Shown here one piece after another: positions 16,448 through 24,458 of a DNA stretch of 64,000 nt; positions within the stretch are counted from its first letter, which is position 1, and the number at the start of each line of letters is the position of its first letter. The position numbers and the translations under genes were made by a program. The notes under the pieces are model-generated. The model did not search any database. It saw nothing but the letters and a program-made list of their open reading frames with translations, and was not told the DNA's origin. Source of the stretch: Odoribacter sp. UBA944 (GTDB taxonomy: Bacteria; Bacteroidota; Bacteroidia; Bacteroidales; Marinifilaceae); assembly GCA_002293375.1 (NCBI GenBank), contig DBDA01000031.1, positions 34,279 through 98,278 on the forward strand, written 5' to 3'.

Positions 16448-18724
16448 TTATGCTTCCGGAATAAATATTTTCGCAAATTTTAACAAAAGAATTTTATCTC
16501 CCGCTCCGTTAAAACGGACTTTGGCCTTCCTGTTTACGCCGAGCCCGTCCAACGCAAGCACCTCGCCCGTTCCAAAAGTGGGGTGGAAGATCGCCATTCC
16601 GGGAACGATCTGTCCGGGATCTGCCGGTTTCAGTTTGCTTCGGTCCACCTCCGGAACAGCGGTGTGGACTTTCGGCCGCAGAGAAACCGAAGCGGGTTTG
16701 CGTTCCGGAAAGGTATACCGTCCGCCGGATTCCGGCTGTTCCGGCGGGGGGAGGAAATATCCTTCCACGCAGGAGGGATCAATGTCCCCGATAAAACGGG
16801 ACGCCTGGGTGGCCACCGCGGTGCCGTTCCGGTACCGGGAAGTAGTGTACGACAGGACGACATTCCGCTCCGCCCGGGTCAGGGCGACGTAAAACAGCCG
16901 CCGCTCCTCTTCCAAAGCGGCCGGATTGGCAACGCTCTGTTCTGCGGGAAAGAGCTTCTCTTCCACACCGGTGATAAATACAGTAGGAAACTCCAACCCT
17001 TTGGCCGAGTGGATCGTCATCAGCGTCACCGTGTTCCGCTCTTCGTTTTTTTCGTTGTCCTGATCGGTCAGCAGCGCCACCCCTTCCAGAAAAGCCGGGA
17101 GTTTGTCGCTGGTATTCTCCTGATAGGCCGTTTCGCAAAATGCTTTGATAGCGTTCAGCAACTCCTCTATGTTCTCTTTGCGGGAGATCCCTTCCGGCGT
17201 GGAATCGTTCGAGAGGTCCTCCGTAATTCCGGCGATCTGGGCAATGTGACAGGCCAGGTCGTACGCATTGTCTTCTTCCGCCCGGGCGGAAAATTTTTCG
17301 ATCAGGCTCCGGAAATTCCGTAATTTAGTCAAGGTAGAACTGTTCAATGCGGCTGCTGCCTCATCGATGTTGCAGAGGACGCTCCACATACTGGCCCCGT
17401 GCTGCAGAGAGATTGCTTTTACATGTTCTACGGTCGTATCGCCGATACCCCTGCGGGGGTAATTGATGATCCTTTTCAGGGCCTCTTCGTCATGCTGATT
17501 GACCGAAAGCCGCAGGTACGCCAACAGGTCCTTGATCTCCTTCCGTTGGTAAAAGGATTGTCCGCCATATATTTTGTAGGGGATGTTCCGTTTGCGCAAC
17601 GCTTCCTCCAGAATACGGGACTGGGCGTTGGTGCGGTACAGAATGGCAAACTCGTTGTACTCCTGTTGCCGGTAATTGGCCATCCGGAAGATTTCAGCGG
17701 CTACCTGAAACCCCTCCTCCTTGTCGGACAGGGCTTTGAATACGCGGATTTTGTCGCCCTCTTCGTTTTCGGAAAAGATCCGCTTGGGGATTTGCTCCTT
17801 GTTTTTGCCGATCACGCTGTTGGCGGCGTCGACAATGGTGGTGGTCGACCGGTAATTTTGTTCCAGCTTGAACAACCGGTAGTCAGGATAATCGTTCCGG
17901 AAATTCAGGATGTTTTCGATGCGGGCGCCCCGGAAGGAGTAAATGCTTTGGGCGTCATCCCCCACCACACAGATATTCCGGTGCCCTTCCGACAGTTTTT
18001 TGATGATCAGGTACTGGGAGTAGTTGGTGTCCTGGTACTCGTCCACCAGGATGTAACTGAATTTCTGGCGGTACTTTTCCAATACCTCCGGAAAGTCCCG
18101 GAAGAGGATGTTGGTTTGCAGCAACAGATCGTCGAAATCCATGGCGTCGCTTTGCCTGCAACGGTTCTGGTAATGCTTGTAAATGTCGGCGATCAGCGGT
18201 TTGCGGGCGGTTGTATCGACAGAAACGATCCGTGCCGATTGGGCATATGCTTGCGCTGTGATCAGGTTATTTTTGGCCATGGAGATCCGTCCCAACACAT
18301 CGTTGGCTTTATACACCTTGTCGTCCAGCTTCATCTCCTTCACGATCGTCTTGATCAGGTTTTTGGAGTCCTGGGTATCGTAAATGGTGAAATTGGAGGT
18401 ATAGCCGAGTTTTTCGGCCTCAAAGCGCAGGATTTTGGAAAAAATGGAGTGGAAAGTACCCATCCACAGATTGGTGGCGTTCACTTCCCCCACCAACCGG
18501 GCAATCCGCTTCTGCATCTCCCGGGCTGCTTTGTTGGTAAAGGTTAGCGCCAGTATTTTATAGGGCGGCACCCCCCGGCTCAACAAATAAGCGATCCGAT
18601 AGGTGAGCACCCGGGTTTTCCCCGATCCGGCCCCGGCAATCACCAACGCCGGCCCCTCGGAGTGCAGCACCGCCTCTTTCTGGTTTTCGTTCAGTTCTTT
18701 TAAAAAATCCACGGATCTCCTCAA
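16448..18724 (-). CDS. pcrA: ATP-dependent DNA helicase UvrD/PcrA
   Basis: This superfamily 1A 3'-5' helicase is used in repair and in clearing protein from DNA. The 758-residue protein has motif I AGAGSGKTRVLTYR, motif II VDEYQDTNYSQY, motif III GDDAQSIYSFRGA, motif IV LEQNYRST, motif V TIHSAKGLEFPTV and motif VI VALTRAERNVVLSY. The C-terminus ends in a Tudor-like fold (HPTFGTGEVLAL) that in PcrA/UvrD contacts RNA polymerase. The start MRRSVDFLKELNENQKEAV is at the expected distance from motif I. The symbol could equally be uvrD. Confidence 0.93.
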   Translation of the reverse strand: MRRSVDFLKELNENQKEAVLHSEGPALVIAGAGSGKTRVLTYRIAYLLSRGVPPYKILALTFTNKAAREMQKRIARLVGEVNATNLWMGTFHSIFSKILRFEAEKLGYTSNFTIYDTQDSKNLIKTIVKEMKLDDKVYKANDVLGRISMAKNNLITAQAYAQSARIVSVDTTARKPLIADIYKHYQNRCRQSDAMDFDDLLLQTNILFRDFPEVLEKYRQKFSYILVDEYQDTNYSQYLIIKKLSEGHRNICVVGDDAQSIYSFRGARIENILNFRNDYPDYRLFKLEQNYRSTTTIVDAANSVIGKNKEQIPKRIFSENEEGDKIRVFKALSDKEEGFQVAAEIFRMANYRQQEYNEFAILYRTNAQSRILEEALRKRNIPYKIYGGQSFYQRKEIKDLLAYLRLSVNQHDEEALKRIINYPRRGIGDTTVEHVKAISLQHGASMWSVLCNIDEAAAALNSSTLTKLRNFRSLIEKFSARAEEDNAYDLACHIAQIAGITEDLSNDSTPEGISRKENIEELLNAIKAFCETAYQENTSDKLPAFLEGVALLTDQDNEKNEERNTVTLMTIHSAKGLEFPTVFITGVEEKLFPAEQSVANPAALEEERRLFYVALTRAERNVVLSYTTSRYRNGTAVATQASRFIGDIDPSCVEGYFLPPPEQPESGGRYTFPERKPASVSLRPKVHTAVPEVDRSKLKPADPGQIVPGMAIFHPTFGTGEVLALDGLGVNRKAKVRFNGAGDKILLLKFAKIFIPEA

Positions 18725-18771
18725 ACAGTTAATTCCGGGGGATAAAGATAAGAAAATCCGCCCGATTTCGC

Positions 18772-18779
18772 TATATTTG
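18772..18779 (+). promoter_or_regulatory. Promoter -7 box for the T9SS cargo gene
   Basis: TATATTTG matches TAnnTTTG. It lies 49 bases before the ATG at 18828 and rules out starts further upstream inside the helicase gene. Confidence 0.6.
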
Positions 18780-18827
18780 CAGAAACATCACAACTATGAC
18801 CACTGTATTCGAAACAAATACAAACGC

Positions 18828-20093
18828 ATGAAGTATATTTATTTATGGGCCTGTTGTTTTTCGACGATTGGCGGTTTCGCCCAGATCGTGAACGGGCCGG
18901 TCAGAGTGGAGGCGCCCGGACGCCAGCTTGTTTTGACGACACTCGAAGACAACACCACGGATCTGTATGTGATCCAAAATACCGACAATGAACCCAACCC
19001 GCAATTCGGTGTTGTGCAGTTTACACCGGATGGGAGCAACGGGTGGGAGTATCAATGGAGTTACAACGGGAATCCACAGTTGCCTAAGTATCAGGGAGAT
19101 TCTACCTATATGCGCATAGATTTGCTCGGAGAGGGCGTCTATTCCCTAACAGGGACAAAGGCGGGTTCCGGCCCGGTAGAGGCGGAATTTCACGTATTTT
19201 ACTCCTTTCTGGCTGTTACGATCTCTTTGGAAAATGAGATGGATTGCGAATACCTTACCGTCAATCTGGATATAACCGCAACTCCTGAATACGGGACCTA
19301 TCCGGGCCGGTTGAATGTGGGGTACCGGCTTTTTTGGGACGGACGGAAAACAGTCGATTTTGAAAGGCCGGATTACGACGTTCCCACGATCAGTCAAGAG
19401 GTGATCGGAGAGACATCCGATAAAAGGGTGCAAGTGGAGATCACAGACCGGTTCGGGATCGTCTGGGAAAGCAACGAGGTGACATGGCACTCCTACATCC
19501 CCAAGGCCGGTTTCTCTGCTACTCCGATGAGCGGGGAGGCGCCGCTGGAGGTGACGTTTACCTCCGGTTCCGAAAATGCCGACTACTTCGAATGGTACCT
19601 GTACAAGGATACGAATGAGATCAAAACGCTTTATCCTACGTTGCAGGACAGTCTCCTGCTGCCTGTTTATTATGGGGAAAACCTGTTGCCGTACCGCTAC
19701 GAACACCCGGGAGAATACAATGTAAAATTGGTGGTAGTCAATATGCGGGGGGACAATCACTGTTCTGATACGCTCCTTCTGGAAGCGGGAAATTGGATCG
19801 TGGTGGACTCCTCCCTCCTCGATGTGCCGAACGTTTTTACGCCGAACGGGGACGGGATTAACGATGTCTTCCGGGCCAAATCGGCGGTTTCATTGGATTT
19901 TTTTCACGGGATCATCCTCAATCGGTGGGGGCGGAAAGTATACGAATGGCGGGATCAAGACGGCGGTTGGGACGGGCGGATTGGCGGGAAATACGCCAGC
20001 CCCGGCACTTACTACTACATCATAACCGCTACCGGCCGCGAGATCGCTACCCGGAAATACATGCAAAAAGGCGCCTTGTTGTTAGTACGGTAA
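18828..20093 (+). CDS. Secreted PKD-domain protein with gliding-motility/T9SS C-terminal domain
   Basis: The 421-residue protein begins with a signal peptide (MKYIYLWACCFSTIGGFAQ). A PKD-like domain follows at about 230-320 (AGFSATPMSGEAPLEVTFTS). The last 90 residues form the gliding-motility-associated C-terminal domain (VPNVFTPNGDGINDVF, then ILNRWGRKVYEW and GTYYYIITA). That domain is the type B sorting signal of the type IX secretion system, so the protein should reach the cell surface or medium. The middle has no recognisable enzyme. It abuts the convergent queH gene with no spacer. Confidence 0.85.
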   Translation: MKYIYLWACCFSTIGGFAQIVNGPVRVEAPGRQLVLTTLEDNTTDLYVIQNTDNEPNPQFGVVQFTPDGSNGWEYQWSYNGNPQLPKYQGDSTYMRIDLLGEGVYSLTGTKAGSGPVEAEFHVFYSFLAVTISLENEMDCEYLTVNLDITATPEYGTYPGRLNVGYRLFWDGRKTVDFERPDYDVPTISQEVIGETSDKRVQVEITDRFGIVWESNEVTWHSYIPKAGFSATPMSGEAPLEVTFTSGSENADYFEWYLYKDTNEIKTLYPTLQDSLLLPVYYGENLLPYRYEHPGEYNVKLVVVNMRGDNHCSDTLLLEAGNWIVVDSSLLDVPNVFTPNGDGINDVFRAKSAVSLDFFHGIILNRWGRKVYEWRDQDGGWDGRIGGKYASPGTYYYIITATGREIATRKYMQKGALLLVR

Positions 20094-20630
20094 CTATCTC
20101 CGGCTGAATTCGCACCCGCAATACGTTTGGTTGTAAAAGTTGTTCTCCTGCAACAGGTCGCGGCGCCGTTCGGTAAGCCCTCCTGTCCGCCAGTTTTTTT
20201 CCCAAAATTCGGTACCGGGTATTCGGGCGGCCGCCCATCTTCCAGCTTCGCTAATTTGGGAGAGGCTTTTCCAACGGGAAGAGGCCAGGGTGGTGGCAAA
20301 ACGGGCCATGCCCCGTTCCTGCGACGTCCGGGCGGTCGCTAACAGGCGCATTTGAAAGCAGTACAGGCAACGCTCTCCCCGTTCCGGTTCCTCCTCCCAC
20401 CCGTTTGTACCCTCCAGCCAGTCGCCGTGTTCATAATCGCCGTCGATAATCTCCAGCCCGCATTTTTCTGCGTACCGGGTACACTCCTCCTTTCTGCGTT
20501 CGTATTCCGCCAACGGAAAAATGTTCGGGTTGAAGTAATAGAGTACCGGCCGGATGCCGTTTTGCAACAGCCATTCGATAACCGCCGCAGAACAGGGCGC
20601 GCAACAGGTATGAAGTAACAGGGCCTGCAT
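20094..20630 (-). CDS. queH: Epoxyqueuosine reductase QueH
   Basis: QueH reduces epoxyqueuosine in tRNA to queuosine, the last step of Q modification at the wobble base. The 178-residue protein starts MQALLLHTCCAPCSAAV, with the vicinal CysCys-x-x-Cys set. It also has YYFNPNIFP and EYERR, a CLYCFQMRL pair and a terminal CGC, which together supply the iron-sulfur and metal ligands of the DUF208 family. A longer frame starting at 20762 would translate tRNA-Leu and its terminator, so the ATG at 20630 is used. The middle part (residues about 100-140) is ordinary. Confidence 0.9.
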   Translation of the reverse strand: MQALLLHTCCAPCSAAVIEWLLQNGIRPVLYYFNPNIFPLAEYERRKEECTRYAEKCGLEIIDGDYEHGDWLEGTNGWEEEPERGERCLYCFQMRLLATARTSQERGMARFATTLASSRWKSLSQISEAGRWAAARIPGTEFWEKNWRTGGLTERRRDLLQENNFYNQTYCGCEFSRR

Positions 20631-20640
20631 TTTTGTGTAA

Positions 20641-20670
20641 AATAGAAAGAAGTCGCCAAAAACGACTTCT
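20641..20670 (-). terminator. Terminator after tRNA-Leu
   Basis: An eight-base-pair stem (AGAAGTCG/CGACTTCT on the minus strand) with a T-rich loop is followed by TTCTATTTT. It separates the tRNA from queH, whose ATG is 10 bases on. Confidence 0.6.
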
Positions 20671-20684
20671 TCTGATCTTTCAGG

Positions 20685-20768
20685 TACCCGAGGTGGGAAT
20701 CGAACCCACACGATATTGCTATCACTGGATTTTGAGTCCAGCGCGTCTACCAATTCCGCCACCCGGGC
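20685..20768 (-). tRNA. tRNA-Leu (anticodon CAA)
   Basis: This class II tRNA has acceptor GCCCGGG/CTCGGGT with discriminator A, a D-arm beginning TGGCGGAATTGGTAGACGC, anticodon stem CTGGA/TCCAG with loop CTCAAAA, a short variable arm (TGATAGCAATATCGT) and T arm GTGGG-TTCGATT-CCCAC. CCA is not encoded. Confidence 0.95.
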
Positions 20769-20869
20769 TTAAACTCGGCTGCAAAGATACAAAATAATTG
20801 CGATCTGCAAACTTTGAACAAAAAATTTGTCAAAAAGCCGGTTCGCAGCGGTTCCTGAAAACCGGCTGT

Positions 20870-21307
20870 TCAATCATCGATCCCTATCAGATCGAATTTT
20901 AAATTGAACTTCAACTCAAGCCCGTTGCTTAATTTCAGTTCGTAGTCGTGCTTGTCGTAGTCTATCTCCAAGATCTTTGTGTCCGGATAGTGGGTGGCCA
21001 CATGCGTTTTGATGGGTTGCGGAACAACTCCTTCGGGGACTTGCGTAAATTTGCAATTTACCTCCTTCCACATCCCTTTGCCGTCAAATTCCACTTTGTT
21101 GCCGTTGGTAAAAACGACTTCGTAACTTTTATCCAGAAACTCTGTCTCCATCTTGGCATAGGAGGTTTTTATTTCCGGAAAATAGTGAGCGATAAACCGC
21201 CGTGCGGTATCGGGGAGCTGCTCTACCGTGATCGGTTTGTCGTTGTCGGCGAACGCCGTGCCGGCAATCCCTACCAAGGCGGCCAGCAATAAGATCATTC
21301 GTTTCAT
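20870..21307 (-). CDS. Periplasmic PepSY-like (DUF2874) protein
   Basis: The 145-residue exported protein has a signal peptide ending near FADND, then two copies of a short alpha-beta unit. The first is at residues 25-85 (LPDTARRFIAHYFP ... YEVVFTNGNKVEFD) and the second at 95-145 (PIKTHVATHYPDTKI ... YELKLSNGLELKF). This tandem is typical of the Bacteroidota PepSY-like/BLIP-like family, whose function is unknown. It is transcribed from its own -7 box, divergent from the HAD gene. Confidence 0.82.
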   Translation of the reverse strand: MKRMILLLAALVGIAGTAFADNDKPITVEQLPDTARRFIAHYFPEIKTSYAKMETEFLDKSYEVVFTNGNKVEFDGKGMWKEVNCKFTQVPEGVVPQPIKTHVATHYPDTKILEIDYDKHDYELKLSNGLELKFNLKFDLIGIDD

Positions 21308-21352
21308 GTTTTTGTACCTTTACCTGTTTGTAGACTTTTGCCTTTCTCCCAA

Positions 21353-21400
21353 CAAAAATAGGGATAAAAACTGAAAAGAGGTTGAAATAGACTATTTTTG
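21353..21400. promoter_or_regulatory. Divergent promoters of the PepSY-like and HAD genes
   Basis: TATTTTTG is present on the minus strand at 21360-21353 and on the plus strand at 21393-21400; both match TAnnTTTG. They drive the PepSY-like gene leftward and the HAD gene rightward. Confidence 0.6.
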
Positions 21401-21442
21401 CAACCATGCGGGAGTGAAGTCTGTCTAAAAAACAAAAGCGAC

Positions 21443-22051
21443 ATGGAGATAAAAAATGTGGTATTTGATCTGGGTGGAGTGGTCGTTGTCTGGGATCCGG
21501 AAAAGATCAAGCGGGAGTTTCCGGGGGATAAAAGTGTGCCGGCTTTTCTCTTTGAAAAGGGATTTTTCAGCGAATACTGGACGGAGTTCGACCGGGGGAT
21601 GCTGACGGAAGAGGAGTTGATCGAAAGGCTGGCGGAGCGTTCCGGCTCTGATGCCGGGGAGTGGCGCCGGCTTATCGAATACATCAAAGGTTCTCTGGTC
21701 GACCTTCCGGTGACGGACGAATTGATGCGGGATTTGAGAGAAGCCGGTTACCGCCTCTTTTGCATCTCCAACCTGTCGGTGGAATTTTACCGCTACCTGC
21801 AGGGGAGGCCCTTTTTCGACTACCTTGAAGGCAAGATCATATCGGGCATTGAAAAAGTGGTGAAACCGGATCCGGCCATCTTTACCCTCCTGTTGGAGCG
21901 CTACGGATTGAAGGCGGAAGAGACCCTCTTCATCGACGATTTGGAAGCCAACGTCAAAGCCGCCGCTGCAATGGGGTTCCGGGTAGTGCACTACACCGCC
22001 CCGCAGGAAAACAGCCGGGACATACGCAGCATGACCGGACTTAAAAAATAG
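21443..22051 (+). CDS. HAD family hydrolase (phosphatase)
   Basis: The 202-residue protein has HAD motif I in VFDLGGVVVVWDP, motif II in FCISNLS, the motif III Lys in EKVVKPDPAIF and motif IV FIDDLEAN. The helical cap sits between motifs I and II, the layout of subfamily IA (YihX / epoxide-hydrolase-N-type) sugar-phosphate phosphatases. Motif I has Gly-Gly in place of the second Asp, as in YihX relatives. The ATG at 21443 is used because the upstream ATG lies in the promoter. The end overlaps convergent glsA by 11 bases. Confidence 0.88.
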   Translation: MEIKNVVFDLGGVVVVWDPEKIKREFPGDKSVPAFLFEKGFFSEYWTEFDRGMLTEEELIERLAERSGSDAGEWRRLIEYIKGSLVDLPVTDELMRDLREAGYRLFCISNLSVEFYRYLQGRPFFDYLEGKIISGIEKVVKPDPAIFTLLLERYGLKAEETLFIDDLEANVKAAAAMGFRVVHYTAPQENSRDIRSMTGLKK

Positions 22052-22961
22052 AGATGCCGATCTCGGTGGTGAAGCGCTCCAGCGCTTCAATGCCCATCAC
22101 CGAATTGCCGTAGGGGTTCAGTTCCGGGCTCCAGACGGCGATGCTTAACTGCCCCGGAATAATGGCGACGATCCCGCCGCCTACGCCGCTTTTTCCCGGC
22201 ATACCCACCCGGAAAGCAAAATCGCCCGATTCGTCGTAAAACCCGCAGGTCAGCATCAAGGCGTTCAATCTTTTGGCCCGGCTCACGGTCAGGATCTCCT
22301 CCCGGTTGTGCGGGTTGGTCCCGTGGTTGGCCAAGAAGAGGAACGAGCGGGCCAGCTCTTCGCAATTCATGGAGATGCTGCACAGGTGGCAATAGACATC
22401 CATCAACCGCTCCACATCGTTCCGGATATTCCCGAAACTCTGCATAAAGTACCCCAGCGCCCGGTTCCGGCTGGCGTGCTCCAGTTCGGAAGCAGCTACT
22501 ATTTTATCGTAATAGATGTCGTCGTTCCCCGCCAACTCCCGGACAAACTCCAGTAACGCCTCCTTGGGGCGGGGGTAGAGGTCGGACAGTTTGTCGGTCA
22601 CCACCAAAGCGCCTGCATTGATAAAGGGATTGCGCGGTTTCCCCTGTTCGTATTCTAATTGTACCAGGGAATTGAACGGCGTACCGGACGGTTCCCGGCC
22701 GACATAATCCCAAAGTTGGCTTCCCAGGTGGCGTACCACCATGGAGAGGGCGAAAACCTTTGAGATGCTCTGAATGGAGAATTTTGTCCGGTAATCGCCC
22801 GTACCGGTCACTTTTCCATCTATCGTGGCGACAGCGATCCCGAACTGTTTCGGTTCCACTTCCGCCAGGGCCGGTATGTAGCTCGCTACCTTTCCTTGTC
22901 CTGAAAAAGGCAACACCTCCCGGTGTATTTTCTCAATAACTTCCTGGTAATCCATATTCAT
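22041..22961 (-). CDS. glsA: Glutaminase A
   Basis: GlsA hydrolyses glutamine to glutamate and ammonia, with a beta-lactamase-like fold. The 306-residue protein has the Ser-x-x-Lys dyad in FSIQSISKVF, the blocks PRNPFINAGALV and SELEHASRNRALGYFM, and the late Lys/Gly region MPGKSGVGGGIVAIIPG. Length is normal and it is a single-domain bacterial form. A few bases upstream lies the end of an orphan coding remnant. Confidence 0.95.
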   Translation of the reverse strand: MNMDYQEVIEKIHREVLPFSGQGKVASYIPALAEVEPKQFGIAVATIDGKVTGTGDYRTKFSIQSISKVFALSMVVRHLGSQLWDYVGREPSGTPFNSLVQLEYEQGKPRNPFINAGALVVTDKLSDLYPRPKEALLEFVRELAGNDDIYYDKIVAASELEHASRNRALGYFMQSFGNIRNDVERLMDVYCHLCSISMNCEELARSFLFLANHGTNPHNREEILTVSRAKRLNALMLTCGFYDESGDFAFRVGMPGKSGVGGGIVAIIPGQLSIAVWSPELNPYGNSVMGIEALERFTTEIGISIF

Positions 22962-22970
22962 CTGTAGTGA

Positions 22971-23129
22971 TTACTCGACTTTTAATTCTATTTTCCCTTT
23001 GGCTTTTTTTGCAGAAACTTTTATTTGGTAGTTGCCACGGGCGAGATTTTGTATGGTGTCTGTGGTGTTTCCGTGGACAACTGCAACGAGGGAGTCATTG
23101 GGAGCATGTATTCTCTGTTGGCGATTTCT
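22971..23129 (-). pseudogene. Orphan C-terminal coding remnant
   Basis: A minus frame with no start codon, bounded upstream by an in-frame TAA, encodes about 45 protein-like residues (NDSLVAVVHGNTTDTIQNL, then NYQIKVSAKKAKGKIELKVE) and a TAA at 22971. It looks like the last strands of a beta-sandwich protein. It overlaps the end of the esterase gene in a different frame and may be a frame-shifted tail of that gene or the end of a lost neighbour. No family is recognised. Confidence 0.4.
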
Positions 23130-24366
23130 TTAGATCACTCTTTTTTACCTGTTTTTTTAAGGGAATAACCTTTCTATACTCGTCCCGTATGTAGTAGATA
23201 CCGTCAAAAATATGGAGCCATTTGCCCCTTTTCTTAAGAACCATGGCTGCATTAAACTCCTGATCTCTGAATCCTTCTGCAAACCGGAGAGGCTCAAAAT
23301 CAATGTAGGCATAGGGGGAATTCCCGGTGGCCAAGGCGATTTGTTTTTCGAGTTCTCCGGTTTCAGCTTCCTCTTTTTCCGGGTACGTCAAGGCGAGGGA
23401 ATACATTTTGTCCCCCAATCTGTCATACAAAGTTTCCCCCATACTTTGGAATCTGAAATAGAAAAGAGAGTCCGGCAGGTAGGTGGTTTGTGATATGTCC
23501 TTTGCTCCGTGGAAATTGGCGCACCAGACAATCAGTTTTTCATCGGGAAAATTCCGAGTGATCCAGAGAATATTTTCCGCCATTTGCATATCTCGGTTCC
23601 TCAGATTCAGATCTGATTTCGGATCTTCCTCCCAGGCAACCTGAGTATTCTTGTTCCTGATCCATTGCAGAATCGCTTTGAGGTCGTTGCTGCTTCCGTG
23701 TTTTGCGATCAAATGGTGTGTCGTATTGGAGATTTTATCAATGATCCTCATGTATTCGTGAAATTCCGACACACTGTTTTCTTTGTATGCAATTTTGTAA
23801 AACAACCGGTTACATCTTTCCCACGGGATTTCTTCTTTGTACTCTTTGGAGTATCTCTGCAAAATTTCCTGCGCAGCTTGAAGATCGAATATTCCGCTCC
23901 ATACATCTATCCCCCAAGGTCTTATTTCACCATTGCTCATAGGAACCAGAAGAGGTTCGTTATTTTTATTCATACTGGGGAAACCCCAGAATTGAGACAT
24001 GCTCCATTCTTTAACAAATTCTCTGTATGCTGGATTACCGAACAGATAAGTGGTGAGGAACGGTGCATTTTCCAAAGCAATGGATCTGAATCCTTTTTTA
24101 CTCAGGTAATTTATCATGTTGCATTTTACAGTGGCCGTAACTTGGTCGTAATGTCCTTTCTCGCCCAGAATAATAACCGATTTCCGGGCAGCGATGTTGT
24201 CCAAGAAGCTAAAATCCAGCGAATCTTGCAGCGGAATGGCTTGGTTGGCTACATTCCTTTCTACAGACAGGGAGTTGTTCCAGGCAGGAGCGTTGATACG
24301 ATCTTTCCGACACCCTGCGACAGCAAACAGGCAAAAGAAGAGGATGAAGAGTTGTGATTTGTACAT
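23095..24366 (-). CDS. Erythromycin-esterase-like lipoprotein
   Basis: From the ATG at 24366 the product has a lipoprotein signal (MYKSQLFILFFCLFAVAGC, Cys19), then a domain of the erythromycin esterase superfamily. The marks are ILGEKGHYDQV (Glu and His of the active site), GFRSIALENAPF, and IVWCANFHGAKD near the C-terminus. In EreA/B this fold opens macrolide lactones; most Bacteroidota members have no proven substrate. The C-terminus (KKQVKKSDLKKSPTENTCSQ) is Lys-rich and looks atypical, so it may be shifted or replaced. A 5' copy of this gene lies 1.8 kb upstream (25995-26201). Confidence 0.75.
   Translation of the reverse strand: MYKSQLFILFFCLFAVAGCRKDRINAPAWNNSLSVERNVANQAIPLQDSLDFSFLDNIAARKSVIILGEKGHYDQVTATVKCNMINYLSKKGFRSIALENAPFLTTYLFGNPAYREFVKEWSMSQFWGFPSMNKNNEPLLVPMSNGEIRPWGIDVWSGIFDLQAAQEILQRYSKEYKEEIPWERCNRLFYKIAYKENSVSEFHEYMRIIDKISNTTHHLIAKHGSSNDLKAILQWIRNKNTQVAWEEDPKSDLNLRNRDMQMAENILWITRNFPDEKLIVWCANFHGAKDISQTTYLPDSLFYFRFQSMGETLYDRLGDKMYSLALTYPEKEEAETGELEKQIALATGNSPYAYIDFEPLRFAEGFRDQEFNAAMVLKKRGKWLHIFDGIYYIRDEYRKVIPLKKQVKKSDLKKSPTENTCSQ
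24172..24366 (-). repeat. Direct repeat copy A (5' end of esterase gene)
   Basis: This 195-bp stretch recurs at 26007-26201 in the same orientation with about 15 mismatches by eye. It covers the first 65 codons of the esterase-like lipoprotein. The AAA ATPase gene lies between the two copies. Confidence 0.85.
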
Positions 24367-24458
24367 GGTATTGATTTTAGTTCGTTTCACCATAAAAATG
24401 TGTTACGTGCAATTACAATCTATGGGGATAAAACGATACAAATATTTTCAATTAAAAA

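Noticed and set aside
20631..20762. N-terminal extension of queH reading MAELVDALDSKSSDSN
   Set aside because: It is the translation of tRNA-Leu and its terminator; the family start is the ATG at 20630.
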